Of a DNA stretch of 37,269 nt, positions 15,860 to 23,916 are shown in pieces. Every line of letters starts with the position of its first letter. The first letter of the stretch is position 1. Made by a program: the position numbers and the translations under genes. Under the pieces are notes generated by a model. The model was not told the DNA's origin. It did no database searches and worked only from the letters and a program-made list of their open reading frames with translations. Where the stretch lies: positions 114,727-151,995 of the forward strand of contig SVBH01000002.1 in NCBI GenBank assembly GCA_015058985.1, in the 5' to 3' direction. The stretch comes from Erysipelotrichaceae bacterium. Its GTDB lineage: Bacteria > Bacillota_I > Bacilli_A > RFN20 > DUOF01.

Positions 15860-18800
15860 ATGATGAAAAAGATGGAAAAAGTAACCTTAATTAACTGGCA
15901 CTATGTTTCTTATGAAACGATGGAACTTAAGGATGTTAACTTCTTAACAGGAAAAAACGGATCTGGAAAGACTACTATCATCGATGCTTTCCAAATCTTA
16001 TTACTTGCAGATACAACAGGACACTATTTCAATAAATCAGCATCTGATAAATCAAGCCGTACTTTAAAAGGATATTTAAGATGTGAAATTGGAGATGGAG
16101 AACAAGGTGTTCAATATTTAAGAAATGGACGTTTTACAACATATGTTGTGGCTATCATCAATGATGACAAGTTAAATAGAAAATTCACTATTGGAGCTGG
16201 TTTTGATACCTATGAAACTGGTGATTATGATACTAGATTCTTTATTTGTGATGGTGTCGTTGAAAAAGATGATTTACTAAATAAAAATGTTGCCGTTTCT
16301 ACAAAAGAATTGAAATTAAAACTAATGGAAAAATTTGGTAAAGAAGTTGTTAACTTCTATGAAACAAATGTTTCGTATAAAGAAGCTTTAAAAATTAAAT
16401 TAGGAAACTTAAATAATAACTTCTTTACTTTATTTAAGAAATCCGTACCATTTGCTCCTATTTCTGATATTGAAAAATTTATTACAGAATATATTTGTGA
16501 TGTTAAATATCAAATTGATATTTCTTCAATGCAAGAAAACATTAGAGCATATAAGCAACTTGAACTTGAAGCTGATATTATCGCTAAAAGAGTAGAAATT
16601 TTAAAGAATATTGAAGATGCTTATAATGATTGGCATAATGATGAAACTAAATTAAGAATTCAAAAATATATGTTAAATAGATTAGATTTAATGGTCAAAG
16701 AAAAACAAATTAATGTTTTTAAAGAACAAATTGAATCTAATGATGATGACATTGCTTATTCTAAAACATTAATTCAAAAGAATGCTGCAGAAATTGCTGC
16801 GTTAAGTGTTGAAAAAGAAAAACTTCTTGAAGAAAAATTCTCAAGTGATGCTTTTAAACAAAAAGCTTCTTTAGAACAACAAGAAGAGCAATTGAAGAAA
16901 CAAATAGAAAGTTTAGATTATAAAGTAGATAACCTAAAAGATAGTTTTGCATCTTACTATTCTGGCTGGAATAATGTCTTAAAAGATATCAATAACTATA
17001 AAGATAGTGATGATTCTTTCAAAGATGTTAAAGATTTATCTAGAAGAATTGCTGCTAATATAGACTTGTTTAATATTAATAACAATGATTTATCTTCTAT
17101 TGAAAGAAAAGATTACGTCTCTTTACAAGCTTCTTTAAGCGAATTTAAGAACGTTTGTTCAGGAGTTGCTAGAGAATGTGAAAGTTTAGGTAAAGAACAA
17201 TATAGAACTAGGGAAGGTTTGTTTAATGTAATCAACTCTTTAAATAAAGGTGTTAAAGTATACGATGCTAGACTTTTAAAACTAAGAGAATTAATAAAAC
17301 AAGCATTATATGAAAAATACCATAAAGAGATAGAAGTATCTATTCTTGCAGATATGATTGAAATTAAAAATAGAAGATGGGCTAATGTTATCGAAGGATA
17401 TTTAAGCAGTCAAAAATTCTATTTATTTGTTGAACCTAATTATGTAAATGATGCTATCGCCATTTATGATAAGATTAAATTTGAATATAACTTATTTGAC
17501 TTTGGTATCGTTGATACTGCTAAGATCATGGAATCAAAACACGATACATATAAAAATGCTTTATCAGAAGAAATCACAACGGATAACAAATATGCAAGAG
17601 CATTTATTGATATGACTATTGGTAGTTTAATCAAGTGTGATCGAGTTGAAGATTTAAGAAAATACAATCGTTCTATTACTGATAGCGGTATGTTATATCA
17701 AGGATATGTTGCAAGACAAATCAATAAAGATAGATGGCGTAATCCATTCATTGGTAACAATGCTTTAAAATCTCAAATTGAATTAGCTAAAGCACAAATC
17801 AAAGAATGCGAAGAAACTATGATTGCTTTAAAAGAAAAATTAGCAATGTTAAATGTTGTAAATGGACTTGAAAATGTCAATAACTATCAAATCGAAAGTT
17901 TAGTAACTATCGGTCAAGAAGTTAAAGATTTACCAATGTTAAAAGAACAACATTCAATATTGTTAAATGCTATTTCTTCTATTGATTCTAGCTACATTAT
18001 GGTTTTAAATAACAAACTTGAAACTGTTACTAAGAAATTAGAATTATTGAATAACGATAAAGAAGATATTATTTCTAATATTTCTAAATTAGAAACAGAT
18101 AATGAAAGAATTAAAGAAGAATTATTACCTGGTCAAGAAAGAATCATTGAAGATGCTAAAAACAAAATCAATGCTTCATTCACTAAGGACTGGATTACTG
18201 AAGTTGGAGAACCAACATTCATCGCAGAAATTTCTACTAAACAAGATATTGATAGATTATTCAAAGTATATCAAAATGAAATTGCTTCTTTAGACAATGG
18301 ATTATCTAGAAAATTCAATAAGGTAGTTAACTTAAGAAGTTCTTATGTTACAACTTATAAATTAGGATATGATGTTAATGATATCTCTAATAAAGTTTTC
18401 TCTGATGAATACAATGAATTCTCTACTAACTTACTATCAAGTTATAAAGATAAGATTGTTAGTGCTAAAGAAAATGCTTTAATTCAATTTAAAAATGATT
18501 TCCTATCTAAGTTAAAAGGAAACTTTGATACTGTTAAACTTCAAATTGAAAAACTAAATGAAGCACTAGAGGATTCTACATTTGGTAATGACTCATATCA
18601 CTTTGTTGTTAACCCTCGTCCTGAGTATCGTGAGTACTATGATATGATTAATGATCCTATGCTAGTTGAAGGTGTTACTTTGTTTGATGATGCATTCAAT
18701 GAAGCTTATGGTGAAACAGTTGAAAACTTGTTTAGACAAATCACTTATGTTGATGATGAATTAAGTGGCAATATGAAAGGTGAAATTGCTAAGAATATTG

Positions 18801-19207
18801 ATAAATATACTGATTATCGTACATATCTAAAATTTGACCTTATCGTTAAAGATGAAGCAGGAAGAAAACAATTCTTGTCTAAGACACTTCTTAAGAAATC
18901 AGGAGGAGAAACTCAAACTCCTTTCTATATCTCAATTCTAGCTTCATTTGCTCAACTTTATAGAGTTAGTGAAAAGAATGCTAATGACCCTGGTACTATT
19001 AGACTTATCATCTTTGATGAAGCTTTCTCTAAGATGGACAGCGAAAGAATTCAAGAAAGTGTTAAGTTATTAAGACATTATGGCTTACAAGCTATTTTAT
19101 CAGCACCACCTGAGAAGATGGCTGATATCGTGCCTCTTGTTGACCAAACCTTATGTGTCATTAGAGATTCTAACAAGGCTTTAATAAGAGGTTATAATAA
19201 AATATAG
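15860..19207 (+). CDS. jetC: JetC-like SMC-family ATPase (MukB/MksB-like)
   Basis: SMC-type motor (1115 aa) that extrudes DNA loops. Visible parts: an N-terminal head with Walker A GKNGSGKTT (about 31-39) and the nearby GHYFNKSASDKSSRTLKGYLR stretch typical of JetC; coiled coil (about 240-370); hinge-like central region (about 480-620); second coiled coil (about 660-800); C-terminal head with signature SGGE (about 1014-1017) and Walker B IRLIIFDEAF (about 1046-1055). Catalytic Lys37 and the DE pair are intact, so it should hydrolyse ATP. ATGs at 15860 and 15863 both fit; the AGGTGAT ribosome site slightly favours the second. No JetD (topoisomerase-VI-like nuclease) gene follows: a terminator and rsmE do. 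Confidence 0.88.
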   Translation: MMKKMEKVTLINWHYVSYETMELKDVNFLTGKNGSGKTTIIDAFQILLLADTTGHYFNKSASDKSSRTLKGYLRCEIGDGEQGVQYLRNGRFTTYVVAIINDDKLNRKFTIGAGFDTYETGDYDTRFFICDGVVEKDDLLNKNVAVSTKELKLKLMEKFGKEVVNFYETNVSYKEALKIKLGNLNNNFFTLFKKSVPFAPISDIEKFITEYICDVKYQIDISSMQENIRAYKQLELEADIIAKRVEILKNIEDAYNDWHNDETKLRIQKYMLNRLDLMVKEKQINVFKEQIESNDDDIAYSKTLIQKNAAEIAALSVEKEKLLEEKFSSDAFKQKASLEQQEEQLKKQIESLDYKVDNLKDSFASYYSGWNNVLKDINNYKDSDDSFKDVKDLSRRIAANIDLFNINNNDLSSIERKDYVSLQASLSEFKNVCSGVARECESLGKEQYRTREGLFNVINSLNKGVKVYDARLLKLRELIKQALYEKYHKEIEVSILADMIEIKNRRWANVIEGYLSSQKFYLFVEPNYVNDAIAIYDKIKFEYNLFDFGIVDTAKIMESKHDTYKNALSEEITTDNKYARAFIDMTIGSLIKCDRVEDLRKYNRSITDSGMLYQGYVARQINKDRWRNPFIGNNALKSQIELAKAQIKECEETMIALKEKLAMLNVVNGLENVNNYQIESLVTIGQEVKDLPMLKEQHSILLNAISSIDSSYIMVLNNKLETVTKKLELLNNDKEDIISNISKLETDNERIKEELLPGQERIIEDAKNKINASFTKDWITEVGEPTFIAEISTKQDIDRLFKVYQNEIASLDNGLSRKFNKVVNLRSSYVTTYKLGYDVNDISNKVFSDEYNEFSTNLLSSYKDKIVSAKENALIQFKNDFLSKLKGNFDTVKLQIEKLNEALEDSTFGNDSYHFVVNPRPEYREYYDMINDPMLVEGVTLFDDAFNEAYGETVENLFRQITYVDDELSGNMKGEIAKNIDKYTDYRTYLKFDLIVKDEAGRKQFLSKTLLKKSGGETQTPFYISILASFAQLYRVSEKNANDPGTIRLIIFDEAFSKMDSERIQESVKLLRHYGLQAILSAPPEKMADIVPLVDQTLCVIRDSNKALIRGYNKI

Positions 19208-19234
19208 AATATTCCTTAGTGAATATTCTTTTTT
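19206..19234 (+). terminator. Intrinsic terminator closing the jetABC operon
   Basis: AGAATATTC (19206-19214) and GAATATTCT (19221-19229) pair perfectly around CTTAGT, followed by T5. It separates jetC from rsmE. Confidence 0.85.
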
Positions 19235-19246
19235 ATAGGAGGACAT

Positions 19247-19951
19247 ATGCAATATTATTTTGTAGATAAGAAAAATGATAGATTTGTATTACAAGATAGT
19301 GATATTCATCATATTTTGCATGTTTTAAGGGCTAAAACTGGTGAAAAAGTAGTTTTTAATAACGAAGGAAGTCAATATTTGGTTTCTTTGAAAATAAGTC
19401 AAAAAAGTGTCGATTATGAAATTCTTTCTAAATTAGAAGATAAAAGAGAATTAAATATTGAGACAACTCTTATTGTAGGATTACCAAGACTAGAAAAATT
19501 TGAATGGATAATCCAAAAAGCTACTGAGTTAGGAGTAACTAAAATAGTTCCATATATTTCTAAAAGATCAATAATTAAATTGGATGATAAAAGGCAAACA
19601 TCTAAAGTGGAAAGATGGCAATCTATTGCGAAAGAAGCAGCAGAACAATCTAGAAGGTGTTCCATACCTAAAATAGAAAATGTCATTTATCAAAAAGATT
19701 TAAAAAAATATTTGTCAAAAACTAACCTATTGGCCTATGAAGAAAGTAAAGAATACACTTTATTAGATAAAATAACTAAAGCTGAAGAAAGTATTACATT
19801 GCTGGTAGGACCAGAAGGTGGCTTTGATAAAAGCGAAGTAGATTATTATGTGAATTTAGGTTTTGACTCTGTTAGTTTAGGAAACAGAATATTAAGATGT
19901 GAGACTGCGGCTATCTTCTTAGCAAGTTTAGTATCAGTTTACCACAATTAA
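19247..19951 (+). CDS. rsmE: 16S rRNA (uracil1498-N3)-methyltransferase
   Basis: RsmE methylates U1498 in 16S rRNA near the decoding site, using S-adenosylmethionine. The SPOUT-class knot motifs are LVGPEGGFDKSEVDYY and SLGNRILRCETAAIFLAS at the C-terminus; ERWQSIAKEAAEQSRRCSIP-like RWQSIAKEAAEQSRRCSIPK is also typical. Length 234 aa is normal. The ATG is behind TAGGAGG. No clear promoter separates it from the jetC terminator, so it may depend on read-through or a promoter within jetC. Order rsmE-mtaB follows B. subtilis yqeU-yqeV. Confidence 0.95.
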   Translation: MQYYFVDKKNDRFVLQDSDIHHILHVLRAKTGEKVVFNNEGSQYLVSLKISQKSVDYEILSKLEDKRELNIETTLIVGLPRLEKFEWIIQKATELGVTKIVPYISKRSIIKLDDKRQTSKVERWQSIAKEAAEQSRRCSIPKIENVIYQKDLKKYLSKTNLLAYEESKEYTLLDKITKAEESITLLVGPEGGFDKSEVDYYVNLGFDSVSLGNRILRCETAAIFLASLVSVYHN

Positions 19952-19978
19952 GGCAATTCTTAATGAATTGCTTTTTTT
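19950..19978 (+). terminator. Intrinsic terminator after rsmE
   Basis: AAGGCAATTC (19950-19959) pairs with GAATTGCTTT (19965-19974) with one G-T pair, loop TTAAT, then T4. It overlaps the rsmE stop codon. Confidence 0.85.
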
Positions 19979-19982
19979 ATTG

Positions 19983-19991
19983 TGCTAATAT
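19983..19991 (+). promoter_or_regulatory. Possible extended -10 promoter of the 130-aa gene
   Basis: TGCTAATAT fits an extended -10 element directly behind the rsmE terminator tail. No -35 box is clear. Confidence 0.35.
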
Positions 19992-20012
19992 TCCTGCAAT
20001 GAGGTGATTCAA

Positions 20013-20405
20013 ATGGCATCTAAATATGGAAATTCTTTCTTTATGAGTGAAGAAATAAGAAAAATAGCAAGAGAAAATTTATATAATAAATTAAAGCAAT
20101 ATGATATATTTAATACTCTTTTAGACGCTCATGTAATTAATATTAGTAACACTTTAATTTCAAGTTTACACACTTACGTATCTAACAATAATTACAATAA
20201 TGATGATTATCGTAAATTGTTAGATGGAGTGATAAGAAGTGAATTTCATAAATATAAAATTTTTAAAAGAAGCGAACTTTTAATCAATAACATCATTGAT
20301 GATACATTAAGTATATTTTTTATGAATCTATGCAAAATATCTGAGTATGATGGAAATTTAGAAACATCAGCAGGAAAAAACATTATCGCATTTATTAAAA
20401 AATAG
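20013..20405 (+). CDS. Unrecognised small helical protein, 130 aa
   Basis: Not recognised. I place the start at the ATG at 20013 because the in-frame GTG at 20004 lies inside the GAGGTGA ribosome site. The product is soluble and helical with no cysteine cluster (only one Cys) and no membrane segment. Residues 8-30 form a basic-acidic helix (EEIRKIARENLYNKLKQYDI). The position between rsmE and mtaB, where Bacillus has no gene, gives no functional hint. It is flanked by an intrinsic terminator on each side, so it is probably a single-gene transcript. Confidence 0.7.
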   Translation: MASKYGNSFFMSEEIRKIARENLYNKLKQYDIFNTLLDAHVINISNTLISSLHTYVSNNNYNNDDYRKLLDGVIRSEFHKYKIFKRSELLINNIIDDTLSIFFMNLCKISEYDGNLETSAGKNIIAFIKK

Positions 20406-20425
20406 AGTAAAATCTATTTTTTTTT
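20399..20425 (+). terminator. Intrinsic terminator after the 130-aa gene
   Basis: AAAATAGA (20399-20406) and TCTATTTT (20413-20420) pair perfectly around GTAAAA; the T-run continues to 20425 and runs directly into the -10 element of mtaB. Confidence 0.82.
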
Positions 20426-20433
20426 GTTATAAT
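20425..20433 (+). promoter_or_regulatory. Extended -10 promoter of mtaB
   Basis: TGTTATAAT, a perfect extended -10, starts at the last T of the preceding terminator. The expected start near 20440 would leave a leader of about 9 bases, falling inside the ribosome site. Confidence 0.6.
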
Positions 20434-20448
20434 GGGGAAGGTGATAAC

Positions 20449-21747
20449 ATGAAGTTAGTAAAAATAGTCTCTTTAGGTTGTAAAGTTAATCAATACGAAA
20501 GCGAAGCTGTATTAGAACAATTTAAAGAACAAGGATATGTTTTAGCAAAAAATGAAGAAATTGCAGATGTAGTAATTATCAACACTTGTTCTGTAACAAG
20601 TGTGGCTGATTCTAAAAGTAGACAAAGAATTAATCGTGAAATAAAGGAAAATCCTGGTGCAATAGTTTGTGCTATGGGGTGTTATAGTCAAGTAGGGTAT
20701 GAGGTTCTAAGAAAAATTCCAGGTTTATCAATTATTGTAGGAACCGACAAAAGGAATAAAATATATGAATATGTTTTAGAATACCAAAAAAATAAAACTC
20801 AAATAGTGGATATAGCCAATAGTAGAGAATATCAAGCTTTTGAAAATCAAAAACTAAGTTTCTATACTGACAATGTTAGAGTATATTTAAAAATTGAAGA
20901 TGGCTGTAATAATTTTTGCAGTTACTGTATCGTTCCTTATACAAGAGGTAGAGTCAGAAGTAGAAAAAAAGAAGATGTTTTAGAAGAGGCACAAAGATTT
21001 GCAAAAAATGGATACAAAGAACTAGTTTTAACAGGTATTCATACTGCTGCATATGGACAAGATTTAGGAGATTATAATTTTGATGATTTATTGGAGGACT
21101 TAATTAAAATTAAAGGCATTGAAAGAATCAGAATTTCCTCTATTGAAGATAGTGAAATAACAGATCGTTTTGTCCAATTGATTAAAGAACACAAAACAAT
21201 CGTTAATCATATTCATATACCTTTACAGTCTGGGTGTGATACAGTTTTAAAAAGGATGAATAGAAAATATAACACTGAATATTTTGCTGCCTCAATTAAA
21301 AAACTAAGAGAGGTTATACCTGATATTGCAATTACCACTGATGTTATAGTAGGATTCCCTGGAGAAACAGAAGAAGAATTTAATACAACCTATAAATTCA
21401 TAAAAGATTTAAATTTAACGCAATTACATGTCTTCCCATATTCTATAAGACAAGGGACATTAGCAGCTAAGATGCCTAATCAAGTAGCACCCCAAATAAA
21501 GAAAGAAAGAGTAAAGAAACTTATTAGTCTTTCTGATTCTTTATTCCAAAATTACATTAAAAACTATATTGGGGAAGTAGTAGAAGTTTTAGTAGAAAGT
21601 GAGAGAGAAGGATATTTAATTGGACATACTACCAATTATTTAAAGGTTGCATTCAAGGGAGATGCTTCTTTAATCAATCAAATAGTTCCAGTTAAAATAG
21701 AAAAAATGGAAGGATTGTTACTGGAGGGAATAAAAGTAAGTAATTAA
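20449..21747 (+). CDS. mtaB: tRNA (t6A37) methylthiotransferase MtaB
   Basis: Radical-SAM enzyme that adds a methylthio group to t6A37 of ANN-decoding tRNAs. The N-terminal UPF0004 domain opens with VSLGCKVNQYESE and has cysteines near 11, 47 and 81 (SLGC, INTC, AMGC) for one iron-sulfur cluster. The radical-SAM motif CNNFCSYCIVPYTRGRVRSR (around 153-172) binds the second. The C-terminal TRAM domain (about 375-430) contacts tRNA. Length 432 aa is normal. The order rsmE-mtaB is that of yqeU-yqeV in Bacillus. The ATG is behind GGAAGGTGAT. Confidence 0.96.
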   Translation: MKLVKIVSLGCKVNQYESEAVLEQFKEQGYVLAKNEEIADVVIINTCSVTSVADSKSRQRINREIKENPGAIVCAMGCYSQVGYEVLRKIPGLSIIVGTDKRNKIYEYVLEYQKNKTQIVDIANSREYQAFENQKLSFYTDNVRVYLKIEDGCNNFCSYCIVPYTRGRVRSRKKEDVLEEAQRFAKNGYKELVLTGIHTAAYGQDLGDYNFDDLLEDLIKIKGIERIRISSIEDSEITDRFVQLIKEHKTIVNHIHIPLQSGCDTVLKRMNRKYNTEYFAASIKKLREVIPDIAITTDVIVGFPGETEEEFNTTYKFIKDLNLTQLHVFPYSIRQGTLAAKMPNQVAPQIKKERVKKLISLSDSLFQNYIKNYIGEVVEVLVESEREGYLIGHTTNYLKVAFKGDASLINQIVPVKIEKMEGLLLEGIKVSN

Positions 21748-21748
21748 C

Positions 21749-21818
21749 ATCTTCCACCTTGTTTATTGTTATAAAAATATTAATAGTCTAAAATGTTGAA
21801 GGTGATAATATGGAAGAT
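21749..21818 (+). promoter_or_regulatory. Possible leader fold hiding the start of the 209-aa gene
   Basis: ATCTTCCA (21749-21756) is the exact complement of TGGAAGAT (21811-21818), which spans the start codon; the adjacent CCTT can pair with AAGG of the ribosome site. The two arms lie 54 bases apart. A 5' extended -10-like TGTTATAAA occurs at 21767-21775. This is a suggestive but small signal. Confidence 0.25.
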
Positions 21819-22439
21819 TTATTTATAAATGCAGTTAAAGTCAGAGATATTGATTCAAATATCTTCAAAATAAAAGGTGAATATTTTCAAATTGAAAATG
21901 CAATTGAAGATAAAAGTATAAATGATAATTATGCTTATTTTAATGTACTTCCTGAATCATCAAAATGGAATCATTTAGTTTATAACAAAGATGAAAATGG
22001 AAAACTTACAAAAGTAAAAACTCAAATAAAAATTCCAAAGGATTTATATCAACAAAAAATGGTTTTGGTAGGAAGAAGAATCAATGGATTAAGAGGATAT
22101 AGCAAACCTTTAGTTATTAATAAATTCGGCTATATGGAAGTAGAAGAAGATGAAGTAGTAACAGTGATAACTCCATATGCTGCTATTACTGAGAAAAAAC
22201 TTCAAAAGGAAAAAATAGGCTTCTATTTAAAAGATTTAAAAGATGGTTCAATCGTAGAAGAAGTAATCCCATCAGCTTATATTCCAGGAAGAAGAATTTG
22301 TTTGAACTATGATAATAAAGGTCAACCATTAGTTCAAATTGGAGTTCCTGATAACCCTTTGCATAAAGGGTATAACTATACTTTTGATGAAGTTAATGAA
22401 ATAATTTTACAAGGTATAAAAAATAAAGGTAGAAATTAA
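21810..22439 (+). CDS. Unrecognised acidic-basic protein, 209 aa
   Basis: I do not recognise the family. The product is soluble, without signal peptide, membrane segment or cysteine pattern; a single Cys is present near residue 168. It has repeated short strand-like segments, such as YAYFNVLPESSKWNHLVYNKD and KPLVINKFGYMEVEEDEVVTV, so a beta-rich domain is likely. The C-terminal part has PGRRICLNYDNKGQPLVQIG and NYTFDEVNEIILQGI. The ribosome site is GAAGGTGAT. It sits between mtaB and rpsU, where Bacillus carries yqeW, a phosphate transporter-type gene not similar to this. Confidence 0.72.
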   Translation: MEDLFINAVKVRDIDSNIFKIKGEYFQIENAIEDKSINDNYAYFNVLPESSKWNHLVYNKDENGKLTKVKTQIKIPKDLYQQKMVLVGRRINGLRGYSKPLVINKFGYMEVEEDEVVTVITPYAAITEKKLQKEKIGFYLKDLKDGSIVEEVIPSAYIPGRRICLNYDNKGQPLVQIGVPDNPLHKGYNYTFDEVNEIILQGIKNKGRN

Positions 22440-22463
22440 TTCTGCACACCAAAAACAAAAATA

Positions 22464-22492
22464 TTGCATAAATTATAAAAAGTGTATATAAT
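22464..22492 (+). promoter_or_regulatory. SigA-type promoter of rpsU
   Basis: TTGCAT (22464-22469), a 17-base spacer and TATAAT (22487-22492). The leader after it has a small hairpin, AGAAG (22505-22509) with CTTCT (22517-22521), before AAGGAGG. Confidence 0.78.
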
Positions 22493-22541
22493 GAATAAAC
22501 GTAAAGAAGTTTGATGCTTCTATAAGGAGGGTAGTTCTTAC

Positions 22542-22718
22542 ATGTCAAAAGTATCAATCCGTGACAACGAATCATTGGATGATGCATTACGCCGTTTTAA
22601 AAGACAAGTATCAAAAGCTGGTACTCTTGAAGAAGCACGTAAACGCGAATGCTATATGAAACCTGGCGTTGCTCGTAGAGAAAAGATTAAGAATTCTAAA
22701 AAGAAAAAGAAATTCTAA
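22542..22718 (+). CDS. rpsU: 30S ribosomal protein S21
   Basis: Translation gives a 58-aa protein with the S21 pattern: [20 protein letters not shown], then [18 protein letters not shown] and a lysine-rich tail. S21 sits at the mRNA-binding platform of the 30S subunit and helps in initiation. The ATG is 11 bases behind AAGGAGG. Codon use (CGT and CGC for Arg) is more biased than in most neighbours, as expected of a highly expressed gene. It has its own strong promoter and an intrinsic terminator. The mtaB-...-rpsU-...-yqfC order matches Bacillus, except that yqeY is missing. Confidence 0.96.
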   Translation: MSKVSIRDNESLDDALRRFKRQVSKAGTLEEARKRECYMKPGVARREKIKNSKKKKKF

Positions 22719-22724
22719 TGTAAG

Positions 22725-22749
22725 AAAGTACCTTTGGTGCTTTTTTTTT
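22725..22749 (+). terminator. Intrinsic terminator after rpsU
   Basis: AAAGTACC (22725-22732) and GGTGCTTT (22736-22743), one G-T pair, loop TTT, then T6. Confidence 0.87.
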
Positions 22750-22782
22750 ATGCTTTCTCATAATATTACATAGGGTGATTAG

Positions 22783-22986
22783 ATGTTCTACTATCTGAAA
22801 CAATCTTTAAAAGTAATAAATGTAAAAAGAATTCTAAATCTTTCACAAGAATATGTAGAAATACAACTGCCTAAAACAATCTTGAAAATAAATGGAAAAG
22901 AAATGTATATTTCATATATAGAAGGAAAAGAAATAATTATAAAAGGAAAAATAGATAAAATAATAATCGAGGATTTTAATCTATGA
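22783..22986 (+). CDS. yqfC: YabP/YqfC family sporulation protein
   Basis: The 67-aa product matches the YqfC family: EYVEIQLPKTILKINGKEMY, then YIEGKEIIIKGKIDKI. The family is expressed in the mother cell during sporulation in Bacillus, where it is transcribed with yqfD. The start ATG follows AGGGTGAT. It overlaps yqfD by 4 bases (ATGA), which fits coupled translation. The product is short compared with B. subtilis YqfC (about 93 aa). The biochemical role of the family is unknown. Confidence 0.88.
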   Translation: MFYYLKQSLKVINVKRILNLSQEYVEIQLPKTILKINGKEMYISYIEGKEIIIKGKIDKIIIEDFNL

Positions 22987-23915
22987 AGAAATTTTATGAT
23001 CGATATCAAATTTCATTCTTTGGTGAATTACATCTTCTAGATAGACTAAGAATATCTAATATTCCTTTTTCAAATTTTCACAAAATAGATGATTATACAT
23101 ATATTTTTGAAAGTTCATTCTTAAATAGAAAAAAAATCAAAAAACTTTTTCCATCTTCTAAGATAATTAAATCTAGGGGATTTTTGTCTTTTTTTAGATT
23201 CTTAATAATAGAAAAAGTAACGTTGATAAGTATCATTATTTCAAGTTGTTTTTTTATCTTTTTGTCCTCGAAAATATGGGATATTAAAGTGAAAGGAAAT
23301 TATCAAGAAATTAATAATTCTATAATTAAAGAACTAAAAACATATAATCTAAAAAAAGGAGTATTAAAGCCTAGCTTTAATTATCTTAAAGAAACGGAAA
23401 ATAAAGTATATAATTCCTTAGAAGAAGATATAGAATGGTTAGAATTATCATTAAGTGGCTCTGTTCTGTATGTGAATTATGTAAAAAGAAGAACTGCTCC
23501 TAATATAAAAGAAACAAAAGGAAAATTATACGCAAGTAAAGATGGTGTTATATCAAAAATTAATATTTTAAAGGGTAATGTTTTGGTTAAAGAAAATCAA
23601 TTTGTGAGAAAAGGAGAATTATTAGTTGATGATATTTTAGTAAATACTAACAACGAAGAAATTTATCTAGGAACAAGTGGAGAAGTATTTGCTTATACTT
23701 GGTATATAGTAGAGGTAAATTATCAAACAAAATTAGAAGATAGTTTAGATATTTTTAATGAAGCAAGAGATCAAAGTTTAGAAAAAATAAGATTAGAGTT
23801 ATCCCCAAATGAAAGAATAATAAAAGAAAATGTTTTACATTATAATGTAAATGATAATATAATTTCCATAAAGATACATTTCACACTTTATGAAAGTATT
23901 GGAGAGGAAATTTAA
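22983..23915 (+). CDS. yqfD: Sporulation protein YqfD
   Basis: YqfD is a mother-cell sporulation membrane protein made with YqfC. The 310-aa product has the cytoplasmic N-terminal part, one clear membrane segment (about 76-94: TLISIIISSCFFIFLSSKIW), and a large extracytoplasmic part. The characteristic VKGNYQEINNSIIKELKTYN and the lipoyl-like stretch ASKDGVISKINILKGNVLVKE (about 183-202 onward) are typical of the family. Its length is shorter than in Bacillus (about 398 aa). It overlaps yqfC by 4 bases and stops 1 base before phoH, so all three form one operon. Confidence 0.88.
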   Translation: MKKFYDRYQISFFGELHLLDRLRISNIPFSNFHKIDDYTYIFESSFLNRKKIKKLFPSSKIIKSRGFLSFFRFLIIEKVTLISIIISSCFFIFLSSKIWDIKVKGNYQEINNSIIKELKTYNLKKGVLKPSFNYLKETENKVYNSLEEDIEWLELSLSGSVLYVNYVKRRTAPNIKETKGKLYASKDGVISKINILKGNVLVKENQFVRKGELLVDDILVNTNNEEIYLGTSGEVFAYTWYIVEVNYQTKLEDSLDIFNEARDQSLEKIRLELSPNERIIKENVLHYNVNDNIISIKIHFTLYESIGEEI

Positions 23916-23916
23916 T

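Noticed and set aside
16700-18300. Short internal frames in jetC, including one of 63 aa on the plus strand near 18102
   Set aside because: They lie inside the large well-supported jetC frame and have no start signals.
19208-19246. A jetD gene following jetC
   Set aside because: Only a terminator and the ribosome site of rsmE are there; no JetD-like coding sequence was found in the window.
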